Assembly: GCA_016870425.1 (NCBI GenBank)
Contig: VGBQ01000102.1
Location: forward strand, 1-9,317
DNA: 9,317 nucleotides
Direction: 5' to 3'
Source: Actinomycetota bacterium
GTDB lineage: Bacteria; Actinomycetota; Actinomycetes; S36-B12
The notes under the pieces were generated by a model. It saw only the letters and a list, made by a program, of their open reading frames with translations, made no database searches and was not told the origin of the DNA. The position numbers were made by a program, and so were the translations under genes. Numbering within the stretch: the stretch's first letter is position 1; every line of letters starts with the position of its first letter. This document shows positions 1 through 7,177 of the stretch, piece after piece.

Positions 1-2060
1 GACTCGCCCGCCGCCACGAGGAAGTCCGTCTTCTTCGACACCGAGCCGGAGACCTTCCCGCCCCTCTCCTGCACGGCGGCCGTCGCCTCGTCGCGCGTGA
101 AGCCCTCGAGCGAGCCGGTGATGACGACGGTGACGCCATCGAGCGTGCCGGGACCGCTGGTCGAAGTCTCATCGGCGAGGCGCACCCCGGCGGCGCGCCA
201 CTTCTCCACGACCTCGCGGTGCCAGGGTTCGGCGAACCACTCCTGCAGCGCCTCGGCGATGACCCCGCCCACGCCCTCGACCTCGGCGAGCCGCTCGGGG
301 TCGGCCTCGGCGATCGCGTCGATGCTGCCGAGGTCACGCGCGAGCGCCTGCGCAGCGGTGGGACCGACATGGCGGATCGACAGCGCGACGAGCGCACGCC
401 ACAGTGGCCTGTCCTTCGACGCCTGGATCTGAGCGAGCATGCCCTTGGCATTCTCGGTGAGCTGCGGGCCTTCCTCGCCCTTGCCCGGCTCGCGCGTGAA
501 GAACGGGCAGCGCAGCAGGTCATCGGCCGTGAGGGCGAAGAGGTCGCCCTCGTCCTGGACCAGCCCGCACTCCAGCAGTGCGATGGCAGCCTTGTAGCCC
601 AGGCCCTCGATGTCCATCGCTCCCCGCGAGGCGACGTGGAAGAGACGCTCGCGCATCTGCGCGGGACATGACCGCGTGTTGGGGCAGCGGATGTCGATGT
701 CGCCTTCCTTCTCAGGCGCGAGGGCGCTGCCGCACTCCGGGCACGCCGTCGGCATCACGAAGGCGCGCTCGCTGCCGTCACGCACCTCGACGACCGGGCC
801 GAGGACCTCGGGGATGACGTCGCCCGCCTTGCGCAGGAAGACCATGTCACCGATGAGCACGCCCTTGCGCGCGACCTCCTGGGAGTTGTGCAGGGTCGCC
901 ATGGTCACGGTCGAGCCCGCCACCTTCGCGGGCTCCATCACGGCAAACGGCGTGACCCGGCCCGTGCGCCCGACATTGACCTGGATGTCGCGCAGGCGCG
1001 TACGCACGACCTCTGGCGGATACTTGTAGGCGATAGCCCAGCGGGGCGCGCGAGACGTCGCCCCGAGGCGGTCTTGGATGGCCAGGTCATCGACCTTGAT
1101 GACGACGCCATCGATCTCGTGCTCGACATCGTGGCGGTGATCGCCGTAGTAGTTGATGTACTCCTCCACGCCCGCCAGGTCAGGCACGAGGCGGATGCGA
1201 TCGCTAGTCGGCAGGCCGAGCCGCGCCAGGACGTCGTAGGCCTCGCTGAGGGTCGCGAAGGTCACGCCCTCGTGCGCCCCGATGCCGTGGACGACGAGCC
1301 GAAGCGCCTCGAGGCGTCCGGTGGCCAGGGCGAGCTCATCGCGCAGGCGGGCGAGGCGCACCTCTTCACGGTCCGTGCCACGCGAGCGCGACTCGACATC
1401 GGCCAGGTCGTCCTGGCGACGGTCGATGCGCTGGCGCAGGCTGCCCGCGGCCGCGTTGCGGGGATTGGCGAAAGGCGATCCGCCCAGCGCCAACTGCTCG
1501 GAGTTGATGCGCTCAAACTCCGCGAGCGGGAAGTAGATCTCCCCGCGCACCTCGAGCAGAGCGGGCGGCTTCTTGCCCGCGAGGGACTTGGGGATGCCGG
1601 GGATGAAGGACGCGTTGTAGGTGACGTCCTCGCCCACGCGCCCATCACCGCGCGTGGCGACCGAGCGCAACCTTCCCTCGACGTAGACAAGGTCCACGGC
1701 GAGGCCATCGACCTTGAGCTCGCAGAGCATGGCCGGGGATTCATCCACTGCCTTGTCGACCCGTGCGGCCCACGCCTGGACCTCCTCGAGCGAGAAGGCG
1801 TTGTCGAGGCTGTACATCCGCGCCAGGTGCTCGACAGGCTCGAACATCTCCGCGCGTGATCCACCCACCGTCTGCGTGGGCGATTCCCCCGATGCGAGTT
1901 CCGGGTGCTTCGACTCGAGTTCGACGAGCTCGCGATAGAGGGAGTCGTATTCCTCGTCGGACAGCGTCGGCTTGTCGTGGAGGTAGTAGCGCTCGCGCGC
2001 CTCGTTGATCGCATCAACGAGTTCGTCCCAGCGCGCGCGCGCCTTGGCGGGGACGCTCAT
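1..2060 (-). CDS. ligA: NAD-dependent DNA ligase LigA (3' end beyond window)
   Basis: This is the replicative and repair DNA ligase. It seals nicks by transferring AMP from NAD+ to an active-site lysine, then to the 5' phosphate. About 686 residues are visible. The N-terminal Ia domain carries YYLHDKP and SDEEYD, and SLDNAF follows. The adenylation motif KVDG places the catalytic lysine at K116. NPRNAAAGSLRQ and DGVVIKVDD complete the nucleotidyltransferase core. An OB fold follows, then a zinc finger with C440, C443, C459 and C465, HhH repeats at roughly 475-625, and a BRCT domain starting near 637. The reading frame is still open at the left edge inside BRCT (GGKVSGSVSKKTDFLVA), so perhaps 30-50 residues are missing. 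The ATG at 2060 has AGGAG 5 nt upstream and overlaps the stop of the MetE-like gene as ATGA. An unusual insertion of about 32 residues sits near 214-247. Identification is certain from the motifs. Confidence 0.98.
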   Translation of the reverse strand, partial: MSVPAKARARWDELVDAINEARERYYLHDKPTLSDEEYDSLYRELVELESKHPELASGESPTQTVGGSRAEMFEPVEHLARMYSLDNAFSLEEVQAWAARVDKAVDESPAMLCELKVDGLAVDLVYVEGRLRSVATRGDGRVGEDVTYNASFIPGIPKSLAGKKPPALLEVRGEIYFPLAEFERINSEQLALGGSPFANPRNAAAGSLRQRIDRRQDDLADVESRSRGTDREEVRLARLRDELALATGRLEALRLVVHGIGAHEGVTFATLSEAYDVLARLGLPTSDRIRLVPDLAGVEEYINYYGDHRHDVEHEIDGVVIKVDDLAIQDRLGATSRAPRWAIAYKYPPEVVRTRLRDIQVNVGRTGRVTPFAVMEPAKVAGSTVTMATLHNSQEVARKGVLIGDMVFLRKAGDVIPEVLGPVVEVRDGSERAFVMPTACPECGSALAPEKEGDIDIRCPNTRSCPAQMRERLFHVASRGAMDIEGLGYKAAIALLECGLVQDEGDLFALTADDLLRCPFFTREPGKGEEGPQLTENAKGMLAQIQASKDRPLWRALVALSIRHVGPTAAQALARDLGSIDAIAEADPERLAEVEGVGGVIAEALQEWFAEPWHREVVEKWRAAGVRLADETSTSGPGTLDGVTVVITGSLEGFTRDEATAAVQERGGKVSGSVSKKTDFLVAAGE

Positions 2061-3097
2061 GACGGCTCCTGCTCCACGGGCGCATCATCCCGCACAAGCC
2101 GCCCAGCGATGCCGAGTGCGGCGTAGACCATTCGGGCCCATGCGGGGTCTGCGCCCGCCAGCCCGCAGGAGGGGGTGAGTGCCACGCGAGTGTTGGCGGC
2201 ATCCGCCGGGATGCCCCAGCGGGAGTACTGCTCCAGGGCCTGCGCCGCGACGCGCTCGGCGATCGCCTGCGGACCAGGCACCGACTGCGGCAGCGACGGC
2301 GCATAGCCGAGCAACAGGTGGATGCCGGCCTCGAGAGCCTCGCCGAGGGGCTCCTCCTGCGCCGTCTCGAGCACCGCCGGATCGACGGAGATCATGCGCG
2401 CCCCCGCACGCCGCAGCAGGTCGACGGGCACGCGCGGATGACAGCAGTGCACACCAGGCATCGCTCCCTGCGATGCGCTTGCATCGATGACCCAGCCGAG
2501 GTGGGACTGCGCGCGAGCAGCATCGACCGAGCGGTACGTCGCGAGGCCGCTGGCTGTCGTCACTCCGCCCGCGAGCACCGACGGCAGCGACGGCTCATCG
2601 AGTTGGAGTACGACGTCAGCTCCCGGAAGGCGGCGACGAATCTCAGCGACGTGACGCGAGGCGGCCTCGGCCAAGGCCTCGGCGATGTCACGACAGGCAC
2701 CGTGGTCGCGCACCGCGCGCTCACCCCCGCGCATCTCCACGGCGGACGCGAGGGTCCACGGCCCACACAGCTGCGCCTTGACCGGGCCTCGGCTCCCGGC
2801 AAGCGCCTGCTCGATGCCGTCGAGGTCCTCGCTGAGCCACGAGCGCGCCCGCGCCATGACCCGACCCGGGGCATCCGCGAATCTCCAGCCCACCGGCGTG
2901 GTCTCGACCGCCATGTCGGGCGCTACCTCGGCAAGCAGGGCCATCGTGCGCCCGACGAGGTCGGCGCCGGGGCCGCGCGCGGGCAGCTCGGGCACGTGCG
3001 GGAAGTCGGGAAGCTCGCCCGCGATCGCACGCGACCACTCGTGCGAGTCGGTGCCGGGCAGGCTGCCGATCCCGGTGGCTGCGGCGGGTGTGATCAT
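2057..3097 (-). CDS. MetE C-terminal-domain-like protein (cobalamin-independent methionine synthase family, function unknown)
   Basis: The protein has 346 residues and matches only the catalytic C-terminal barrel of cobalamin-independent methionine synthase; full MetE is about 750 residues. What is visible: an N-terminal GIGSLPGTD motif, KAQLCGPWT near 107-115, LQLDEPS near 165-170, GVHCCH at 215-220, and TPSCGLAG at 308-315. By analogy with MetE (zinc held by an HxC pair, a glutamate and a distal cysteine), H217, C219 and C311 are likely metal and thiol ligands. The gene resembles M. tuberculosis Rv3015c, which also lies next to ligA and, as far as I know, has no assigned function. It overlaps mnmA upstream and ligA downstream by 4 nt each, and has no clear ribosome site of its own. 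The family fold is secure. Methionine synthase activity is not: the N-terminal domain involved in folate binding is missing, so another thiol methyl transfer or a corrinoid methyl donor is possible. Confidence 0.85.
   Translation of the reverse strand: MITPAAATGIGSLPGTDSHEWSRAIAGELPDFPHVPELPARGPGADLVGRTMALLAEVAPDMAVETTPVGWRFADAPGRVMARARSWLSEDLDGIEQALAGSRGPVKAQLCGPWTLASAVEMRGGERAVRDHGACRDIAEALAEAASRHVAEIRRRLPGADVVLQLDEPSLPSVLAGGVTTASGLATYRSVDAARAQSHLGWVIDASASQGAMPGVHCCHPRVPVDLLRRAGARMISVDPAVLETAQEEPLGEALEAGIHLLLGYAPSLPQSVPGPQAIAERVAAQALEQYSRWGIPADAANTRVALTPSCGLAGADPAWARMVYAALGIAGRLVRDDAPVEQEPS
2066..2070 (-). promoter_or_regulatory. Shine-Dalgarno site of ligA
   Basis: AGGAG lies 5 nt upstream of the ligA ATG, inside the last codons of the MetE-like gene. 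It supports the ATG at 2060 and suggests that ligA can bind ribosomes itself as well as being coupled through the ATGA overlap. Confidence 0.6.
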
Positions 3098-4161
3098 GGG
3101 CGCACGATGGTGGCCGAGCCGATGACCCGCGTGCCTTCGTACATCGCCATGGCCTGTCCGGGAGCGACCCCGCGCGCGGGCTCATCCAAGTGCGCGACAA
3201 CGCGATCGTCGATGACATCGATCACTGCATCCATCGGCTCGCCGTGCGCACGGATCTGCACGCTCAGCCGCCCACCCGCCGCCGGGATCGGGCCGCACCA
3301 GATCGGATCGCGAGCCGTGATGGTCGCACGGGCGAGCAACTGCTCCTCCCCCACGAAGACACGCCCCTCGCTCGGGTCGATGTCGACGACGTAGCGGCGA
3401 CTGCCCGAGGGTGCCGGCTCGCGCAGGTCGAGTCCGCGCCGCTGGCCGATAGTGAAGGCGTAGGCACCCGAGTGCTGTCCGATGACCGCGCCGCTAACCG
3501 CGTCGACGACCTCACCCGGCGCCTCGCCGAGGTGCTCGCGTAACCACGCGCTGGTGTCACCGTCGGGGATGAAGCAGATGTCATGACTGTCGGGCTTGTC
3601 GGCCACGCGCAGGCCGCGCTCGGCTGCCTCGGCGCGCACCTGCGACTTGAGACTGCCTCCCAGGGGAAACATGCTCGCCGCGATCTGCTCCGGCGTGAGC
3701 ACCGACAGGACGTAGGACTGGTCCTTGTCGGGGTCGACCGCGCGATGAAGCTCCGGCCCATCGATCCCGTCGACGATGCGCGCATAGTGCCCGGTGCAGA
3801 CGGCATCGAAGTCAAGCGCGAGGGCGCGATCGAGCACCGCAGCGAACTTGATGGTCTCGTTGCAGCGCAGGCAGGGATTGGGAGTGAGGCCCTCGCGATA
3901 GGACTCCACGAAGTCGTCGATGACATCGCGCGCGAATGCCTCCGACAGGTCCCAGACGTAGTAGGGAATGTCGAGCATGTCTGCGATGCGTCGCGCATCC
4001 TGCGCGTCGGCGATGGAGCAGCAGCCCTTGGATCGCCCCGTCGATGACTGCGCACGACTCAAGGCGAGGTGAACACCGACGACCTCGTGGCCGGCGTCGA
4101 CGGCGCGTGCCGCGGCGACCGCCGAGTCGACGCCCCCCGATAGCGCAGCGATGACGCGCAT
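3094..4161 (-). CDS. mnmA: tRNA-specific 2-thiouridylase MnmA
   Basis: MnmA (also TrmU) uses ATP to adenylate U34 of tRNA-Lys, -Glu and -Gln and then inserts sulfur to give 2-thiouridine. The 355-residue protein has the PP-loop SGGVDS at 8-13, the catalytic cysteine C97 in NPCLRCN, and the second active-site cysteine C196 in SHDICFIPDGD. CTGHYARI lies near 122-129 and FTIGQRRGLDL near 236-246, followed by the C-terminal beta-barrel. These match the two-cysteine persulfide mechanism known for the E. coli enzyme. The ATG at 4161 gives the normal N-terminus directly before the PP-loop. The open frame runs upstream to 4332, but that part only overlaps iscS and has no family features. The start lies 1 nt after the cysteine desulfurase stop and has no strong ribosome site, so re-initiation from iscS is likely. 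The cysteine desulfurase is the probable sulfur donor. The stop overlaps the MetE-like ATG. Confidence 0.97.
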   Translation of the reverse strand: MRVIAALSGGVDSAVAAARAVDAGHEVVGVHLALSRAQSSTGRSKGCCSIADAQDARRIADMLDIPYYVWDLSEAFARDVIDDFVESYREGLTPNPCLRCNETIKFAAVLDRALALDFDAVCTGHYARIVDGIDGPELHRAVDPDKDQSYVLSVLTPEQIAASMFPLGGSLKSQVRAEAAERGLRVADKPDSHDICFIPDGDTSAWLREHLGEAPGEVVDAVSGAVIGQHSGAYAFTIGQRRGLDLREPAPSGSRRYVVDIDPSEGRVFVGEEQLLARATITARDPIWCGPIPAAGGRLSVQIRAHGEPMDAVIDVIDDRVVAHLDEPARGVAPGQAMAMYEGTRVIGSATIVRP

Positions 4162-4162
4162 G

Positions 4163-5341
4163 TCAGGTGGTGCGCCGCAGGCGCGGGGTCGCAGCACGGG
4201 TGGCGCGCTCGAGTGCACCGGGCAACACCTCGAGGACCCGGTCGACATCGCCCGAAGTGCTGGGGCAGCCGAGCGAGAAGCGCAGGGAGCCCCGCGCCAA
4301 TGCAGCATCGATGCCCATGGCCTCGAGCACATGCGAGGGCTCCGGCACGCCCGCGGTGCACGCAGAGCCCGTCGAGCACTCCACGCCTGCCGCGTCGAGC
4401 AGCATGAGAAGGGTGTCGCCCTCGCACCCGGGGAACGACACGTGCACGTTGCCCGGGAGTCGCTGAGCGCGATCGCCGTTGACGATTACCCCGGGGGCGA
4501 GGCGGACGATGCCGTCGATGAGATCCTGGCGCAACGCGACCATGCGCGCAGCGTGATCGGCCTGCGCCGTAACCGCGTGGTGCAGGGCGACGCCAAGAGC
4601 GGCGATGCCGGCGGCATCGAGCGTGCCCGAACGCACCTCGCGCTCCTGGCCACCGCCGTGGACGACCGGCACGACGCGCGCGTCGCGGCGCAGCACGAGC
4701 GCTCCCGTGCCGACGGGGGCGCCGATCTTGTGGCCGCTCAGCGCGAGAGAGGTCAGGCCGGGGAGCGAGCCGTCGACCGGGAGTTGCCCGATGGCCTGCA
4801 CGGCGTCCGTGTGGAAGGGCACACCCGCCTCCGCGCACGCGGCAGCGATCTCGGCGATGGGCTGCACCGTGCCGACCTCGTTGTTGGCCCACATCACCGT
4901 GCACAGGGCGACGTCGTCGCCCAAACGCTCGCGCACGGCTTCGGGACCGACACGACCGAGGGAGTCGACGGGAATCCACTCGATGTCGCGGCCCTGCTCC
5001 CCCAGCCAGGCAACGGGGTCGAGGACGGCGTGGTGCTCGATCGCCGAGCACAGGATTCGCGGCCGGTTGGGCCGCGCCCATGCGAGCCCCTTGACGGCGA
5101 GGTTGTCGGCCTCCGTGCCCCCCGAGGTGAAGATGACCTCGCTGGGCCTCACGCGCAGGTCATCGGCGATCGACTCGCGCGCCTCTTCGACGACGCGGCG
5201 TGACGCTCGGCCTGCGGCATGCAGGGAGGAGGGGTTGCCGACGCGCGAAGCCGTCTCGCGCCACGCCTCGGCCGCCTCAGGAAGGAGGGCCGTGGTCGCC
5301 GCGTGATCGAGATAGGCGCGTTCGGACGTCGCGCCGTTCAT
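4163..5341 (-). CDS. iscS: Cysteine desulfurase, IscS/NifS type (group I)
   Basis: This PLP enzyme converts cysteine to alanine and holds the sulfur as a persulfide for Fe-S assembly and tRNA thiolation. The 392-residue protein shows LDHAATT at 11-17, SGGTEADN at 73-80, the ring-stacking histidine in IEHHAV (H103), D179 and Q182 in HTDAVQAIGQ, the PLP lysine K205 in SGHKIGAP, and the catalytic C328 in STGSACTAG. These positions nearly coincide with E. coli IscS H104, D180, Q183, K206 and C328. The loop after the cysteine has the E. coli IscS length, so it is group I and not SufS-like. No SufB/IscU-type scaffold gene is in the window. The ATG at 5341 is preferred; an in-frame GTG at 5347 would add two residues and could be a leaderless start. 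The stop is 1 nt before mnmA, which fits a dedicated sulfur hand-over to tRNA thiolation. Confidence 0.95.
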   Translation of the reverse strand: MNGATSERAYLDHAATTALLPEAAEAWRETASRVGNPSSLHAAGRASRRVVEEARESIADDLRVRPSEVIFTSGGTEADNLAVKGLAWARPNRPRILCSAIEHHAVLDPVAWLGEQGRDIEWIPVDSLGRVGPEAVRERLGDDVALCTVMWANNEVGTVQPIAEIAAACAEAGVPFHTDAVQAIGQLPVDGSLPGLTSLALSGHKIGAPVGTGALVLRRDARVVPVVHGGGQEREVRSGTLDAAGIAALGVALHHAVTAQADHAARMVALRQDLIDGIVRLAPGVIVNGDRAQRLPGNVHVSFPGCEGDTLLMLLDAAGVECSTGSACTAGVPEPSHVLEAMGIDAALARGSLRFSLGCPSTSGDVDRVLEVLPGALERATRAATPRLRRTT

Positions 5342-5353
5342 CTGCACGAGCCG

Positions 5354-5359
5354 AGCCTA
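5354..5359 (-). promoter_or_regulatory. Possible -10 hexamer upstream of iscS
   Basis: On the minus strand TAGGCT fits the TANNNT pattern and ends 6 nt before an in-frame GTG at 5347, the spacing expected for a leaderless transcript. No good -35 box is visible at the usual distance. A short inverted repeat (CCGAG, 12 nt, CTCGG) overlaps it. The element lies between etfA and iscS, so iscS-mnmA-ligA may have a promoter separate from etfBA. Weak, sequence-only evidence. Confidence 0.25.
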
Positions 5360-5373
5360 CCTGTGCCCTCGGA

Positions 5374-6330
5374 TCAGGCCTTGCGCTTGGAGATCTCGTC
5401 GGTCAACTGGGGCACGACCGCGAAGAGGTCTCCGACGACGCCAAAGTCGGCGAGTTCGAAGATCGGGGCCTCGGGGTCCTTGTTGACCACGACGATGGTC
5501 TTGGAGGTCTGCATGCCCGCGCGGTGCTGGATCGCACCGCTGATGCCGTTGGCAATGTAGAGCTGGGGGGACACGGTCTTGCCGGTCTGGCCCACCTGGA
5601 ACTGATGGGGGTACCAGCCCGCGTCGGTCGCCGCGCGAGACGCGCCGACTGCGGCACCCAGGGTGTCGGCGAGCGCCTCGACGACACCGAAGCCGTCGGC
5701 ACCGCCCACGCCGCGTCCGCCGGAGACGACGATCGCGGCCTCGCTCAGCTCGGGGCGGCCACCCTTCTGCGCCACCGTGCGGCCGGTCACGCGGGCCGAC
5801 TTGGCGACATCGGAGACATCGGCGCTCACATCGACACGCGTCGCTGCGGCAGCCGATGCCTCGGGCGCGATGGAGTTGGTGCGCACGGTGATGATCGGGG
5901 TGCCCGTGGCCACCTTGGACTTCACGACCGTCGAGCCGCCAAAGACACTCTGCGTCGCCGTGAGGTCGGGAGCGACGCCCACGGCGTCGGTGATGATGCC
6001 CGAGCCGGTCTTGATGGCGACGCGACCCGCGACCTCCTTGCCCTCGGCGGTAGAGGGGATCAGCACAGCGCCGGCGCCAGAGTCGGCGACGACTCGCGCG
6101 AGCACCTCGGCCTTGGGCGCGACGAGGTAGTCGTCCAAGTCGGCCGAGTCCGCGACGTAGACCTTCTCCGCGCCGTACTCACCCAGTGTGGCGAGGGCGT
6201 CGGCGGACGCGCCGGAGCCGAGCCACACCGCAGCGGGCGTCCCGAGCGAGCGGGCCAGCGTGAGCAGCTCGAGCGTGACCTTCTTGACGGCTCCGTCTGC
6301 ATGCTCGACGAGCACGAGGATCTCTGACAT
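5374..6330 (-). CDS. etfA: Electron transfer flavoprotein alpha subunit
   Basis: EtfA pairs with EtfB to form a soluble FAD/AMP heterodimer that takes electrons from acyl-CoA and related dehydrogenases and passes them to ETF:quinone oxidoreductase. The 318-residue protein has the usual length. The N-terminal Rossmann-like domain begins MSEILVLVEH. The C-terminal FAD domain shows VVSGGRGVGG at 201-210, ASRAATDAGW at 230-239, QVGQTGKTVSPQLYIA at 245-260, GISGAIQHRAGM at 262-273, and NKDPEAPIFELADFG at 283-297, all FAD-binding signatures of the family. The ATG lies 12 nt after the etfB stop, with AGGAGG overlapping that stop. The next gene downstream is iscS. No dehydrogenase or quinone reductase is nearby, so its electron donors cannot be told from context. 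Confidence 0.97.
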   Translation of the reverse strand: MSEILVLVEHADGAVKKVTLELLTLARSLGTPAAVWLGSGASADALATLGEYGAEKVYVADSADLDDYLVAPKAEVLARVVADSGAGAVLIPSTAEGKEVAGRVAIKTGSGIITDAVGVAPDLTATQSVFGGSTVVKSKVATGTPIITVRTNSIAPEASAAAATRVDVSADVSDVAKSARVTGRTVAQKGGRPELSEAAIVVSGGRGVGGADGFGVVEALADTLGAAVGASRAATDAGWYPHQFQVGQTGKTVSPQLYIANGISGAIQHRAGMQTSKTIVVVNKDPEAPIFELADFGVVGDLFAVVPQLTDEISKRKA

Positions 6331-6338
6331 CTCCTGGG

Positions 6339-6344
6339 CCTCCT
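6339..6344 (-). promoter_or_regulatory. Shine-Dalgarno site of etfA overlapping etfB stop
   Basis: AGGAGG shares bases with the TAG stop codon of etfB and is 8 nt from the etfA ATG. A second AGGAG abuts the ATG directly and is too close to work. The arrangement suggests that a terminating etfB ribosome loads onto etfA, which would help balance the two subunits. Confidence 0.6.
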
Positions 6345-7122
6345 AGATGAACTTCTGCTCGGACAGGTAGTCGGCGATGCGCACGCCGCCCTGGCCATCG
6401 TCGGTCACGACAGTGCCGGCTGCCTTGGGCGGACGCGCCGCGAACTCGTCGACGACGCTCCACGCGGCGCCGAGGCCCACGGCGGAGGGCTCAAGGCCAA
6501 GGTCGGCGATGCTCAGCGTCTCGACGGGCTTCTTCTTGGCCGCCATGATCCCCTTGAAGGACGGGTAGCGGGGCTCGTTGATCTTCTCGACCACCGACAC
6601 GACGGCGGGCAGGCTCGCCTCGACGGTGTCGTAGCCGTAGTCCATCTGGCGCTCGATGCGCACGCTTGATCCGTCGACCTCAACCTTCTGCGCGAAGGTC
6701 ACCTGCGGCAGGCCGAGGCGCTCGGCCACCATCGCGGGCACCACGCTCATGCGCGCGTCGGTGGACTCGGAGCCGAAGACGATGAGGTCGAAGCCACGAC
6801 CCTCGAGCGCCTTGGCGAGAGCTGCCGACGTCGCGATGGCATCCGAGCCGTGAAGCGCGTCGTCGACCACGTGGATGCCGGCATCAGCGCCCATGCTCAG
6901 CGCCTTGCGGATGGTCTCGCCCGCGCGCTCGGGGCCCATGGACACGACGACGACCTCGCCGCCGGAGGCCTCAGCGATGCGCAGGCATTCCTCCACGGCG
7001 TACTCATCCAGCTCATTGAGCACGCCCTCGGCCGACTCGCGGTCGAGGGTCGAGTCGGAGGCCTGGAGCTTCTTCTCGGCCCAGGTGTCGGGAACCTGCT
7101 TGACGCAGACGGCGATCTTCAC
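6343..7122 (-). CDS. etfB: Electron transfer flavoprotein beta subunit
   Basis: EtfB is the AMP-binding partner of EtfA and carries the docking loop for dehydrogenases. With the start chosen here the protein has 259 residues and begins MKIAVCVKQVPDTWAEKKL, the standard family N-terminus. NELDEYAVEE lies at 36-45, GPERAGETIRKALSMGAD at 63-80, and FGSESTDA at 116-123. The signature block VVEKINEPRYPSFKGIMAAKKKP spans 177-199 and leads into the recognition loop near 197-205. The in-frame GTG at 7128 would add two residues, but it overlaps the ribosome site, whereas the GTG at 7122 has GAGGAG 5 nt upstream. It is the first gene of the leftward cluster and faces the methyltransferase gene across a 111-bp region. 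Confidence 0.96.
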   Translation of the reverse strand: MKIAVCVKQVPDTWAEKKLQASDSTLDRESAEGVLNELDEYAVEECLRIAEASGGEVVVVSMGPERAGETIRKALSMGADAGIHVVDDALHGSDAIATSAALAKALEGRGFDLIVFGSESTDARMSVVPAMVAERLGLPQVTFAQKVEVDGSSVRIERQMDYGYDTVEASLPAVVSVVEKINEPRYPSFKGIMAAKKKPVETLSIADLGLEPSAVGLGAAWSVVDEFAARPPKAAGTVVTDDGQGGVRIADYLSEQKFI

Positions 7123-7127
7123 GATCA

Positions 7128-7133
7128 CTCCTC
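7128..7133 (-). promoter_or_regulatory. Shine-Dalgarno site deciding the etfB start
   Basis: GAGGAG is 5 nt from the GTG at 7122 but overlaps the other possible GTG at 7128. It therefore favours the shorter protein beginning MKIAVCVKQ. Confidence 0.7.
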
Positions 7134-7154
7134 ACGGAATCGGACGTGGACGCC

Positions 7155-7160
7155 ATGTTA
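7155..7160 (-). promoter_or_regulatory. Possible -10 hexamer for etfB
   Basis: TAACAT on the minus strand fits TANNNT and lies about 33 nt upstream of the etfB GTG, which would leave a leader of about 26 nt containing the GAGGAG site. A second candidate, GATACT, is at 7167-7172. Neither has a recognisable -35 box, so this is tentative. Confidence 0.3.
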
Positions 7161-7164
7161 CTCG

Positions 7165-7177
7165 CCAGTATCTCTGG
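7165..7177. repeat. Short inverted repeat CCAG-N5-CTGG in the divergent promoter region
   Basis: CCAG TATCT CTGG has perfect 4-bp arms and overlaps the candidate -10 box GATACT on the minus strand. It could be a small operator, but arms this short arise easily by chance in GC-rich DNA. Confidence 0.25.

Noticed and set aside
888..1859. Plus-strand open frame of 323 codons opposite ligA
   Set aside because: It is antisense to a ligase whose motifs are intact throughout. Long shadow frames are expected in DNA with G/C at third codon positions, and the peptide matches no family I recognise.
2318..3394. Plus-strand open frame of 358 codons opposite the MetE-like gene and the end of mnmA
   Set aside because: It spans the junction of two well-supported minus-strand genes, is Arg-rich and shows no domain.
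4162..4332. N-terminal extension of mnmA by 57 codons
   Set aside because: This part lies within iscS, looks like out-of-frame coding and would put the PP-loop far from the N-terminus, unlike MnmA proteins.
4059..5081. Minus-strand open frame of 340 codons inside iscS in another frame
   Set aside because: The product is composed mostly of Arg, Ala, Gly and Pro, typical of a wrong frame; the iscS frame has every catalytic residue.
5200..6327. Plus-strand open frame of 375 codons opposite etfA
   Set aside because: It is antisense to a clear EtfA and rich in Gly, Asp and Arg without a recognisable fold.
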